Source of the DNA: Nostoc sp. ATCC 53789
GTDB lineage: Bacteria > Cyanobacteriota > Cyanobacteriia > Cyanobacteriales > Nostocaceae
Length of the DNA: 64,000 nucleotides
NCBI RefSeq assembly: GCF_009873495.1
Contig: NZ_CP046703.1
Span: forward strand, 6,476,501-6,540,500
Direction: 5' to 3'
Shown here: positions 26,222 to 35,332 of the stretch, piece after piece
How the letters are laid out: each line of letters opens with the position of its first letter
How positions within the stretch are numbered: position 1 is the stretch's first letter
The notes under the pieces: model-generated
What the model was told of the DNA's origin: nothing
The model's database searches: none
The model's input: the letters and a program-made list of their open reading frames with translations, nothing else
Program-made: the position numbers and the translations under genes

Positions 26222-27004
26222 ATGGAATCTTTATCATTTTTGACAATTAATGACCAAATAATTTCTATTGAGGAAGCTGTAAAGTACCTGCAAGCCTCTG
26301 GAAAATTGGGGCAGTTCATTGGGGATATTCTCCGCCAGCACGTAATTGAGCAAGAAATCCGAACACGAGACGATATTGAAATTGGTACAGCAATAACCGA
26401 ACAGTCCATTATTGACTTTAGACTGAAAAATCAACTGACCGATCCTCAAAGTTTTCAAGAATGGTTAAAAACCAATAACACAGATTATGCCGCATTCCAT
26501 ACATCAGTTACTTTTGGTTACAAGTTAGAAAAGCTGAAAGCTGTAGTCACGGAAGCAAAAATCCAAGAATATTTTATTGAGCGCAAAATCTTTTTGGATC
26601 GGGTGGTACTTTCTCGGATAGTTGTTAATAATCGAGAATTGGCAGACGAACTACAAACCCAAATTGAAGAAGGAGGTAGTTTTGAGCAACTAGCTAAAGA
26701 GTATTCACTTTCAGATGACCGAATTGTGAACGGCATGATGGGAATAGTCAGCCGAGGAAGTATGCCAGATATATTACGGGCAGCTATTGATGTGGCAAGT
26801 CCTGGACAATTAATAGGACCAATAGAAATCGTTGGCAAAGACTCTCCACAAGGAGAAGGACCTTATGGTTTGTTTCGAGTAGAACAATTTCTGCCAGCGT
26901 CTTTAGAAGATACTCAACTCAAGCAAGCACTACAAAATGAGTTATTTGAGAAATGGCTAGCAGAGAAAATTCAAAAACTGACAGTCAAGCTACAAGTGAG
27001 TTAA
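26222..27004 (+). CDS. PpiC/SurA-type peptidyl-prolyl isomerase linked to type I secretion
   Basis: 260 residues. The N-terminal half is helical and SurA-like. A parvulin-type domain covers about residues 118-215 (LSRIVVNNRELADELQ, GGSFEQLAKEYSLSD, GMMGIVSRGSMPDILR). A short C-terminal helix follows. No signal peptide is visible, so it may act in the cytoplasm on cargo or be exported by other means. It overlaps the ABC exporter gene by 52 nt, showing tight coupling. The pairing suggests it keeps exported proteins competent for secretion (inference). Confidence 0.85.
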   Translation: MESLSFLTINDQIISIEEAVKYLQASGKLGQFIGDILRQHVIEQEIRTRDDIEIGTAITEQSIIDFRLKNQLTDPQSFQEWLKTNNTDYAAFHTSVTFGYKLEKLKAVVTEAKIQEYFIERKIFLDRVVLSRIVVNNRELADELQTQIEEGGSFEQLAKEYSLSDDRIVNGMMGIVSRGSMPDILRAAIDVASPGQLIGPIEIVGKDSPQGEGPYGLFRVEQFLPASLEDTQLKQALQNELFEKWLAEKIQKLTVKLQVS

Positions 27005-29652
27005 AAATTCTGGATAATGAATCTTTACGATTAAAAGTGCTAGCTTCTTTGCCCTGGAATCAGCCGCCGCTATGCTGGTTGACTCCCGAACAACAATCCC
27101 AATTGGAAAATGAGTGTCAAACTCGTCAGTATCGTTTGGGAGAAAAAATTTGGTCTAACGATGTCGGTCGTTACCAATTCTTAATTGTGGCTGGAAAAGT
27201 TCGCTTACGAGAAGAGGGAGTTGGCAAACCTTTGGCAGCCCTAGAAGTGGGAGATTGGTTTGGTGATTTACAAAAGTTGTCTGCGGATTTTAAAGCTGTA
27301 GCTGCTAGCAAAGAAGTAATAGTAGTGTGTTGGGATACAGCCCTGTGGACAGAATTTTCTAACCCACAAATTCAGGAATTTTGGCAAGTCTTACCAGTGG
27401 ATATGGAGGGAGAAAGAGAGACATTTTCCTTCTCTTCCACTCCTTCAGTAACAGTCTCAGATGGGACTTCCAGCCCTCACAGCCTCCAACCCCAAAAACG
27501 ACTCCCAGCCGCGAATTTAATCATCTCAAATTATCCATTTGTTGCTAGTTGGAACACTGCGGCTGCTTGTTTAACAATGGTGGCGCAACAGCTAGAAAAC
27601 TCTGTGCAACTGGAATGGGTGCAACGTCAACTCAGAGGACAACGCCCAAAACAGGTTGTGGAAGCAGGAGAAAAGTTAGGGTTAGTGTTGCGGCGGTTAC
27701 AAGTGAGTTGGGGTGAGTTGCGACAACTGTCATTTCCAGCTTTACTGTTGTGGAATTCTGACTCACCCCAGAGTCCATCCTGGGTGGTAGCTTATGGAGT
27801 TAAGGGCGATCGCTTAATTATCGCTAACCCTCTAAATCCCGATCGCATTTGTGAAAGCTTACCGCAATCCATAGTTGAGGCATCGTGGGATGGACGATTG
27901 TGGCAAGTAGAACTCATATCTAAACAAGAAACATTTAACCTCAGTTGGTTCACCCCAGCAGTTTGGAAGTATAAGGGATTACTAACAGAAGTATTATTAG
28001 CATCTTTTACCTTGCAGCTTTTGGGGTTAACAACACCACTAATTACGCAAGTAGTTATTGATAAAGTAATGGTGCAGGGGAGTTTGCCGACTCTTGATGT
28101 TATGGCGATCGCACTTCTTTGTGTAGCCATATTTGAGTCCGTACTTGGCATTCTGCGCCTATTCATCTTTACCCATACAGCCCGTCGTCTGGATTTAAGT
28201 TTATCAGCACAGCTATTTCGCCATCTGATGCGCCTGCCTTTGGCTTATTTTGAGTCGCGGCGCGTCGGAGACACAGTAGCACGAGTCCAGGAACTCGAAC
28301 AAATTCGTCAGTTCCTCACAGGTACAGCATTAACTGTGATTCTAGATAGCATCTTTGCTGTGGTTTACCTAGCATTGATGTTTTACTATAATGTCCCACT
28401 CACCTTTGTGGCTTTAGCAGTACTGCCGCTATTTGCGACTTTGACGATAGTTGCAACACCAATTCTGCGTAACTGGCTCAACGAAACTTTTAACCGGAGT
28501 GCCGATAGTCAATCCTTTTTAGTAGAGACAATCACGGGGATTCATTCCGTTAAAGCCCATGCAGCCGAACCAGTAGCCCGCGATCGCTGGGAAGGCTTAT
28601 TTGCTCGCTTCATCCGCACAGGTTTTAAAGCCTCTACCACCTCCAATATCAGCAGCAACATTGGTGACTTCCTCACTAATTTTTCCACCATGCTGATTCT
28701 CTGGTTTGGAGCCAAATTAGTCATAGAACAAAAGCTGACAATTGGACAACTAGTTGCCTTTCAAATGCTATCTGGCAGAGTCACGGGCCCACTTTTGCGC
28801 TTAGTACAGTTATGGCAGACCCTCCAACAAGTGCTACTTTCTGTAGATCGCATTGGTGATATTCTCAACGTCTCCCCAGAAGCTGAACTAGGAACTGGTC
28901 TAGTTTTACCACCTCTGAAAGGACAAGTCACCTTCGAGCAAGTATTTTTCCGCTACCGCCCGAACTTTGAAGCAATTCTGCGGGGAATCTCTTTCAATGC
29001 TGAACCAGGGCAATTTGTTGGCATTGTCGGACGTAGCGGTTCTGGGAAAAGTACCCTGTCTAAGCTATTACAACGCCTTTATCAAATTGAATCAGGACGC
29101 ATCTTAATTGATGGTTTTGATATTAAAAGTGCCGATTTAGCGTCATTGCGGCAACAAGTTAGTGTAGTTCTCCAAGAAGACTTTTTATTCAACGGTTCTA
29201 TTTTGGAAAATATCACTCTCGGTACTCCCGACATTACCGCAGAACAAGTGGTAGAGGCGGCAAGACTAGCAGTAGCACACGACTTCATCAGTCAATTACC
29301 CTACGGTTACGAAACCAATGTGGGTGAACGCGGTACAGCTTTATCTGGCGGACAAAGACAACGTATTGCCCTCGCAAGATTATTTCTTTCGCAAGCGCCG
29401 ATTTTAGTTTTGGATGAAGCTACCAGTGCTTTGGATAGTGAAACTGAACAACAAGTACTACAAAACCTGCAAAAAGTTTCCGCTAACCGTACTGTGTTTC
29501 TGATTGCTCACCGTTTTGCCCCTCTCAAACGCGCCGATTTGATTTTGGTATTAGAACAAGGCGTGATTGCCGAACGTGGGACTCACTCAGAGTTATTGCA
29601 ACAAAAGGGTTTGTATTGGTCACTATATCAACGGCAGCAAGCAAATATTTAG
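26953..29652 (+). CDS. Type I secretion ABC exporter with cNMP-like and degenerate C39 domains
   Basis: 899 residues. Residues about 43-145 resemble a cyclic-nucleotide-binding beta-roll. About 188-310 is a C39-like domain, but the catalytic Cys of the family DCG motif is Thr202 (NTAAACL), the His before WVV is Ser276, and the Asp of the IxDP motif is Asn292 (IIANP). Six membrane helices follow. The ATPase has Walker A GRSGSGKS (693-700), signature LSGGQ (near 800) and Walker B ILVLDEATSALD. It should therefore export without cleaving a leader, like HlyB. It overlaps the foldase gene; no alternative ATG exists. Confidence 0.9.
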   Translation: MASRENSKTDSQATSELKILDNESLRLKVLASLPWNQPPLCWLTPEQQSQLENECQTRQYRLGEKIWSNDVGRYQFLIVAGKVRLREEGVGKPLAALEVGDWFGDLQKLSADFKAVAASKEVIVVCWDTALWTEFSNPQIQEFWQVLPVDMEGERETFSFSSTPSVTVSDGTSSPHSLQPQKRLPAANLIISNYPFVASWNTAAACLTMVAQQLENSVQLEWVQRQLRGQRPKQVVEAGEKLGLVLRRLQVSWGELRQLSFPALLLWNSDSPQSPSWVVAYGVKGDRLIIANPLNPDRICESLPQSIVEASWDGRLWQVELISKQETFNLSWFTPAVWKYKGLLTEVLLASFTLQLLGLTTPLITQVVIDKVMVQGSLPTLDVMAIALLCVAIFESVLGILRLFIFTHTARRLDLSLSAQLFRHLMRLPLAYFESRRVGDTVARVQELEQIRQFLTGTALTVILDSIFAVVYLALMFYYNVPLTFVALAVLPLFATLTIVATPILRNWLNETFNRSADSQSFLVETITGIHSVKAHAAEPVARDRWEGLFARFIRTGFKASTTSNISSNIGDFLTNFSTMLILWFGAKLVIEQKLTIGQLVAFQMLSGRVTGPLLRLVQLWQTLQQVLLSVDRIGDILNVSPEAELGTGLVLPPLKGQVTFEQVFFRYRPNFEAILRGISFNAEPGQFVGIVGRSGSGKSTLSKLLQRLYQIESGRILIDGFDIKSADLASLRQQVSVVLQEDFLFNGSILENITLGTPDITAEQVVEAARLAVAHDFISQLPYGYETNVGERGTALSGGQRQRIALARLFLSQAPILVLDEATSALDSETEQQVLQNLQKVSANRTVFLIAHRFAPLKRADLILVLEQGVIAERGTHSELLQQKGLYWSLYQRQQANI

Positions 29653-29708
29653 TAAGCTTTTAACTTGTGCTTATTTGAGCCCTGAAAAGCCGCTTAAAGA
29701 TAGGCTTT

Positions 29709-29739
29709 GGCGAATGGAGTTATACTTCATTCGCCTTTT
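29709..29739 (+). terminator. Terminator after the exporter gene
   Basis: Stem GGCGAATG / CATTCGCC with inner AGT/ACT pairing, followed by TTTT. It lies 56 nt after the exporter stop and should separate exporter from cargo transcription. Confidence 0.75.
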
Positions 29740-29842
29740 AAATTGCTTAAGTATGCAGAAAACTGTAATCTTACTTGCTAATTACGTGATTTTATAGTTA
29801 AGTGTATTTGTAGCACCTGTCTTACAAAGAAATATCTCCCGG

Positions 29843-29880
29843 CTCAATCCCTTATATATCAAGGATTTGAGTACTTTTTA
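29843..29880 (+). terminator. Second hairpin, upstream of the CARDB gene
   Basis: CTCAATCCCTT pairs imperfectly with AAGGATTTGAG across a 7-nt loop and is followed by TACTTTTT. It is either a backup terminator or a leader attenuator for the cargo gene 40 nt downstream. Confidence 0.5.
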
Positions 29881-29919
29881 TGGTGCAAATTTACTTGAAT
29901 ATACGAGGTGAAACTACTA

Positions 29920-32124
29920 ATGTTTTTTACCAAAGGCTGTAACTCTATTAATGAAAATTCTGGTGTAAAAGCCAGCCTTGTATCATCAAAAAAATCTAAT
30001 AGTTTTGATAATCAGAATAATGACTCTAGCTTCAGTCTGAGTGGTGTAAATAGTTTTAGAGCCAGCGATCGCAGTAGTTATACTTCTACGGAAATCGACG
30101 CTTTCGGAGTTAAAAACAATTATGCCAAGAAGAGTAGTTTAAGCAACGAAAATACTACTCAAGCGATCGCTGCGGCTGCTATTCAGCCAGACCTGATAGC
30201 ACGTACCGTTTCAACTCCCAGTTCTGCCGCAGCTGGCAGTACCATTCAACTGAGCTATGAAATTGAAAACCAAGGCAATGCCAGTGCTGGTTATAGTTAT
30301 ACCAAATTTTATCTGTCTCAGGATCTCTCTTTAGGGAGTGAAGATATATTTTTAGGCGATGACTATGTTGATAACATTCTATCTGGTTACTACAGATCAG
30401 AGTCAACCACACTCACTATCGGCAATAGCGTCGCCGCAGGTAGCTATTATTTGGTGTATCAAGCCGATGGCTATAACTATGTTGCCGAAAGCAACGAAAA
30501 CAACAACGCTGTTGCTGACGTAATTAATATTACTAAACCAGACCTGATAGTACAAAATACCTCAAATTCCAGTTCGGCGGCGGCTGGAAGTAGCATTCAA
30601 CTAAACTATCAAATCAAAAACCAAGGCAATGCCATTGCTGTTGCTAGTAACACCAAGTTTTACCTCTCCCAAGATTTAAATATTGGAAACGAAGATGTGT
30701 ACTTGGGCTATGACTACGTTAGCGGCATTGCTGCGGGTAGTTATAGTTCCGAGTCAACCACACTCAGTCTTGGCAGTAACATCACTCCTGGGAATTATTA
30801 CTTAGCATACATAGCCGATAGTGATGGGAATGTTGCTGAAAGCAATGAAACTAACAACGGTATTGCCGGAGTAATCACCATTACTCCAACTCAAAAATCA
30901 GACCTGATAGTTCAAAATACCTCAGCCCCTAGTACAGCATCAGTTGGTAGCACTATTCAACTAAGCTATCAGGTCAAAAATCAAGGTGTTGGTGGTGCTG
31001 TTGCAACTACCACCAAGTTTTATATATCCAAGGATAATGCTTTTAGTAATGATGATGTGTTGTTAGGCTCAGATGCCGTTAACGCTATTGCCGTAGGTGC
31101 TACTAGCTCAGAGACAGCATCGCTGATCATCAACAATGCGATCGCTACAGGTAACTATTACTTGCTCTATCAAGCTGACGGCGCAGGAAATGCAGTTGAG
31201 AGCAATGAAAGCAATAACTTTGCTAGCAAAGCGATCGCCATTACCCAAGCAGACTTAATAATACAAAACGCTGTGGCTCCAGCTACAACAGCCGTTGGTG
31301 GCACCATTCAATTGAGCTATCAGGTGAAAAACCAAGGTGTTGGTGGTGCTGTTGCAACTACCACCAAGTTTTATATATCCAAGGATACTGCTTTTAGTAA
31401 TGATGATGTGTTGCTCGGCTCCGATGCCGTTAACGCCATTGCCGCAGGTGCTATTAGCTCAGAGACAGCATCGCTGATCATCAACAATGCGATCGCCGCA
31501 GGCAACTATTATTTGTTGTATAAAGCCGATGCTAATGGCAATGTTGGCGAAAGTAACGAAACTAATAATATTGTCAGCAAAGCGATCGCTATTAATGGCC
31601 CGAAACCAGACCTAATTATCCAAAATATTTCGGCTCCTAGTCTTGTTGACCCCGGTAGCTTAATCACTGTCAATTATCAACTAGCCAATCAAGGTACTGC
31701 CAGTGCTGGTTCTAGTACAACGAAATTTTTTCTTTCTAAAGATACGACCTTGAGCGGCGATGACACATACTTAAGCTATTCCCGAAGCTACTTATACTCT
31801 GGATTAGGCGCTAGTAAATATAGTGCAGAGTCTTACTCTTTAATACTCAGCAGTAATATTACTTTTGGAAATTACTACCTGCTATTACAAGCCGATGGCA
31901 ATAGCGAGATTTTTGAAAGTAATGAAAACAATAACGTTACGGCCAAAGCAATTACGATTGCGGCACCAGACCTATTAATACAAAATCCTTCGGCTCCTGC
32001 TAGCGCCAACATTGGTACAACAATCCAACTAAGCTATCAGGTGAAAAATCAAGGTAATGGTAAAGCTGGTGTTAACACGACACGCTTTTATCTTTCTAAC
32101 CCTGTTTTGTCACTCTGGCGGTAG
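29920..32124 (+). CDS. CARDB-repeat/S8 protease fusion, 5' part (broken by an IS element)
   Basis: ATG at 29920 with GAGGTG 9 nt upstream (the frame opens at a GTG at 29908). A Ser/Asn-rich leader of about 85 residues carries NDSSFSLSG and RSSY. CARDB domains of about 117 residues follow; five are complete and a sixth is cut after FYLS. Each has the pattern DLI-Q, YQVKNQG, TKFYLS-D, YYLLYQADG, ESNE-NN. Repeats 3 and 4 are nearly identical at the DNA level. The last codons are IS sequence. No signal peptide is seen. CARDB domains mediate adhesion or domain spacing in secreted proteins. As it stands, the product lacks its protease. Confidence 0.85.
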   Translation: MFFTKGCNSINENSGVKASLVSSKKSNSFDNQNNDSSFSLSGVNSFRASDRSSYTSTEIDAFGVKNNYAKKSSLSNENTTQAIAAAAIQPDLIARTVSTPSSAAAGSTIQLSYEIENQGNASAGYSYTKFYLSQDLSLGSEDIFLGDDYVDNILSGYYRSESTTLTIGNSVAAGSYYLVYQADGYNYVAESNENNNAVADVINITKPDLIVQNTSNSSSAAAGSSIQLNYQIKNQGNAIAVASNTKFYLSQDLNIGNEDVYLGYDYVSGIAAGSYSSESTTLSLGSNITPGNYYLAYIADSDGNVAESNETNNGIAGVITITPTQKSDLIVQNTSAPSTASVGSTIQLSYQVKNQGVGGAVATTTKFYISKDNAFSNDDVLLGSDAVNAIAVGATSSETASLIINNAIATGNYYLLYQADGAGNAVESNESNNFASKAIAITQADLIIQNAVAPATTAVGGTIQLSYQVKNQGVGGAVATTTKFYISKDTAFSNDDVLLGSDAVNAIAAGAISSETASLIINNAIAAGNYYLLYKADANGNVGESNETNNIVSKAIAINGPKPDLIIQNISAPSLVDPGSLITVNYQLANQGTASAGSSTTKFFLSKDTTLSGDDTYLSYSRSYLYSGLGASKYSAESYSLILSSNITFGNYYLLLQADGNSEIFESNENNNVTAKAITIAAPDLLIQNPSAPASANIGTTIQLSYQVKNQGNGKAGVNTTRFYLSNPVLSLWR

Positions 32125-33488
32125 TATAATAAGGTACAAATGCTAGAACCAAGACACAGAGTATGGTACAGCCCCGTCCAGCCGCACCAACAGTTAAATT
32201 TGTGGACGAATATTGCCAGTGGTATAAAAGCCTGTTTCCAGATGTTAGGAGCTTCGAGGCTTTTAAGTACCTTCATGTAGGGTGTATTTCTGAACTAAAA
32301 CGGAAAACCCTACCAGAAATAGCAAAGATTGTAGGATTGGATAACCAACAGGGTTTACATCATTTTTTAACTACATCACCGTGGGATATAGAGAAGTTAA
32401 GAGATTTGCGATTAGAGCTAATTTTACAAGTACTAAAAGGTAGACCAATCATTCTGATTATTGATGAAACAGGAGATAAAAAGAAAGGGAATAAGACAGA
32501 TTATGTGAAACGACAGTATATAGGAAACTTGGGGAAAGTAGAGAATGGAATTGTGGCAGTAACAGCGTATGGCGTATTCTGCGGTATGACTTTTCCACTG
32601 CTATTTGAAATATATAAGCCTCGTGAAAGATTAAAGCCAGAAGATAAATACCTAACCAAGCCACAAATAGCAGCAATTCTCATGCGAAAGCTCAAGTCAA
32701 TGGGCTTTAAATTTAACTTAGTACTGGCAGACAGTTTGTATGGAGAAAGTGGAACTAACTTCATATCTGTGTTAGATGAAATGAATCTAAACTATATAGT
32801 AGCGATTCGCTCAAACCATGATGTGGATTTACTTCCAAGACAATATACTCAATATTTAAAGTGGCACAAGTTTAAACGAGTATTTTCTGATCTGAGTAGT
32901 GAAAATAGGTTTATCAGAGAAATAATTCATGGTAAACGTAGCGAAAATAGGTACTGGCAGATTACCACAGACCGAGAGAAATTACCTGGTAACACTACTT
33001 GGTATGTAATGAGTAAATACCCAGACCTTACACCAAGAGATGTGGGAAACTTTTACGGTTTAAGAACTTGGGTTGAGTATGGGTTGAAGCAAAGCAAGAA
33101 TGAATTAGGTTGGTCAGATTATCGGCTAACTCACTACCCGGATATTGAACGCTGGTGGGAGATTGTTTGTAGCAGCTATTTAATGGTTAGCCTACACTCT
33201 GAACAAATCCAGTCTTCTGTGCCAAAATCTCCATCAAAATTAGCTTCGCATCCCTGGTGGAATGATGAAAAAGGCTGGAAGAATATTCTTAACAATCTCC
33301 GCTTAATAATTCAACCTTTTACCTTATTTAACCTAATATATCCCTGGTTAACAGTTTTTCCTATTCCCCAATTGTCCTTGGGTTTTTCTAAACTTCAATC
33401 TATTATTTATAGCCTCACTAGTTCAATTTTTATTTCTCTAACTCACCCTGATTTCTACTTTTCCTCTGCCTAGAGTGACAAAACAGGG
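32100..33488 (+). mobile_element. IS701-family insertion sequence, 1,389 bp
   Basis: The terminal inverted repeats are perfect over 17 bp: CCCTGTTTTGTCACTCT at 32100-32116 and its complement at 33472-33488. The element is flanked by CTAA duplications and contains one intact transposase gene. It sits inside the sixth CARDB repeat. Intact ends, gene and duplication point to recent insertion. Confidence 0.92.
32163..33473 (+). CDS. IS701-family DDE transposase
   Basis: 436 residues, full length. The catalytic residues can be placed at Asp in LIIDETGDKKKG, Asp in VLADSLYGES, and Glu in TWVEYGLKQSKNELGW, with the conserved Tyr/Lys spacing of IS4-superfamily enzymes. The frame runs to within 16 nt of the right end of the element. 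No frameshift, so probably active. Confidence 0.92.
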   Translation: MVQPRPAAPTVKFVDEYCQWYKSLFPDVRSFEAFKYLHVGCISELKRKTLPEIAKIVGLDNQQGLHHFLTTSPWDIEKLRDLRLELILQVLKGRPIILIIDETGDKKKGNKTDYVKRQYIGNLGKVENGIVAVTAYGVFCGMTFPLLFEIYKPRERLKPEDKYLTKPQIAAILMRKLKSMGFKFNLVLADSLYGESGTNFISVLDEMNLNYIVAIRSNHDVDLLPRQYTQYLKWHKFKRVFSDLSSENRFIREIIHGKRSENRYWQITTDREKLPGNTTWYVMSKYPDLTPRDVGNFYGLRTWVEYGLKQSKNELGWSDYRLTHYPDIERWWEIVCSSYLMVSLHSEQIQSSVPKSPSKLASHPWWNDEKGWKNILNNLRLIIQPFTLFNLIYPWLTVFPIPQLSLGFSKLQSIIYSLTSSIFISLTHPDFYFSSA

Positions 33489-33492
33489 CTAA

Positions 33493-35035
33493 AGATACCA
33501 TCCTTAGTAGTGAAGACATTTCAGTCGGTTCGGATATTATCAGTATCTCTGACATTGCTCCCTCTGCTGTAATTTCCGAGTCTGTATCCCTATATCTTTC
33601 CAGCACTATTACTCCCGGTAGTTACTATCTCCTATACCAAGCTGATGGTTTTGGGTCATTGAGAGAAAGCAATGAAAATAACAACGTCGTTGCCAAAGCA
33701 ATTACAATTACTGCACCAGACTTAGTAATAGTAGATACTTCAGTTCCAACTAGCGCCGCCATTGGTACTACACTTGAATTTACCTATAAGATCAAAAATC
33801 AAGGTAATGGCAATGCTGGTAGCAGCAAAACAGCTTATTCTCTTTCCAGAGACACAATTTTAGGCAATGATGATGATATATCGATAGGGTACGACACTGT
33901 TCCCATTCCAAGCCTGGCACCCTCTGCTATATTTTCAAAGTCCATATCTTGGACTATTGACACCACCATTGCAGCAGGTAAATACTATTTGATGTTCAAA
34001 GCCGATGGATTGGGAGATGTTGCCGAAAGCAATGAAAGTAACAACTCGGTTTACCATACACAAGCAATTAGTCTCACTCCGATTAATGGTGGCGGGTTTA
34101 ACTCAACTACAGGTTATGGCTTAATTAATGCTGCCGCCGCCGTAGCAAAAGCTTTAGGTCAGAGTACCTTTGCTGATGTTCCTGACTTGGGTGGTGATAA
34201 CTGGGGAGCTGACTTAGTGAAAGCACCGGAAGTCTGGGCTAAGGGATACACAGGTCAGGGTGTGATCGTCGCTGTGATAGATAGTGGAGTAGATTACAAT
34301 CACTCAGATTTGAGCGCTAATATCTGGAAGAATACCAAGGAAATCGCTGGCAACGGCAAAGATGATGATGGCAATGGTTACATTGATGATGTCAACGGCT
34401 GGAACTTTGTCAGCAACAACAACAATCCATTAGACGACAACGGTCATGGTACTCATGTTGCTGGCACTATTGCTGGGGTGAAAAATAACTTTGGTGTCAC
34501 TGGTATTGCCTATAATGCCAAGATTATGCCAGTGAAAGGTATGAATAGCGATGGTCAAGGAACTAATAGTGCGATCGCAAATGGTATTCGTTATGCAGTC
34601 AATAACGGAGCTAATGTCATTAACCTCAGCTTAGGTGGTTCTGCAAGTAGTGAGATACAGTCAGCTATTCAATATGCTGCCAGCAAAGGCGCAATTACCG
34701 TCATGGCAGCAGGTAATGATGGTAAATCAGAACCAGACTATCCCGCCCGCTATGCTACCCAGTGGGGGCTTGCGGTTGGAGCAGTCTCTTATAATGGCGT
34801 ACTGGCTGACTTCTCCAACCGAGCTGGAACAACTCCACTTGCATACGTTACAGCTCCAGGAGTCGATATTTACTCGACACTTCCAGGTAATAATTATGAT
34901 TTCAAAGATGGTACTTCTATGGCAACTCCTAATGTTGCTGGGGTAATAGCTTTGATGCTCAGTGCTAAAAAAGGTTTAACTGATGCCCAAGTGCGTCAGA
35001 TTGTCACAACGACAGCAGCAAATAGCTTGGCATAG
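33493..35035 (+). CDS. CARDB-repeat/S8 protease fusion, 3' part (broken by an IS element)
   Basis: Continues the 29920 gene in frame once 1,393 bp (element plus one CTAA) are removed; the joined product is about 1,240 residues. The fragment's first internal ATG is at 33659-33672. It holds the rest of CARDB repeat 6, repeat 7, and a subtilisin-type S8 domain with Asp (VAVIDSGVDYNH), His (NGHGTHVAGT), the oxyanion Asn (VMAAGND) and Ser (GTSMATPN). All catalytic residues are intact. Without a start region it may be silent, or expressed from an IS-borne promoter (speculation). Confidence 0.82.
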
Positions 35036-35082
35036 AATCATCCCTTAAGTGTCGTTTATCAAAGGTAAAATGCAATTTCTAT

Positions 35083-35129
35083 AAGCGGCAGAATGAGCAG
35101 CAAATGCCACTCATTCTGCCGCTTTTTTT
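35083..35129 (+). terminator. Strong rho-independent terminator
   Basis: A perfect 15-bp stem (AAGCGGCAGAATGAG / CTCATTCTGCCGCTT) with a short inner GCA/TGC pair and a run of seven T. It ends transcription of the broken protease gene. Confidence 0.95.
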
Positions 35130-35332
35130 ATAATAAAGCGTATTCTAAATAGCTATTCACAAAAAGCATGATTCTCATAATATTTTTTTGGTAATAGAAT
35201 TAGCATTTTATTATTAAATTTCATAGTAATTATTAACAATACGGCTTATTCACACGTTAGAACTTTTGTTTAACAAAAGTTCTAATAATTTTAGCTGTTA
35301 AAAAGCATTTCTATTTTTGAGAAAAAACAATT

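Larger units (their letters stand above)
32096..33492. repeat. 4-bp target duplication CTAA flanking the IS element
   Basis: CTAA occurs at 32096-32099 and again at 33489-33492, directly abutting the two ends of the element. It fits the YTAR target preference known for IS701-family elements. Confidence 0.85.
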
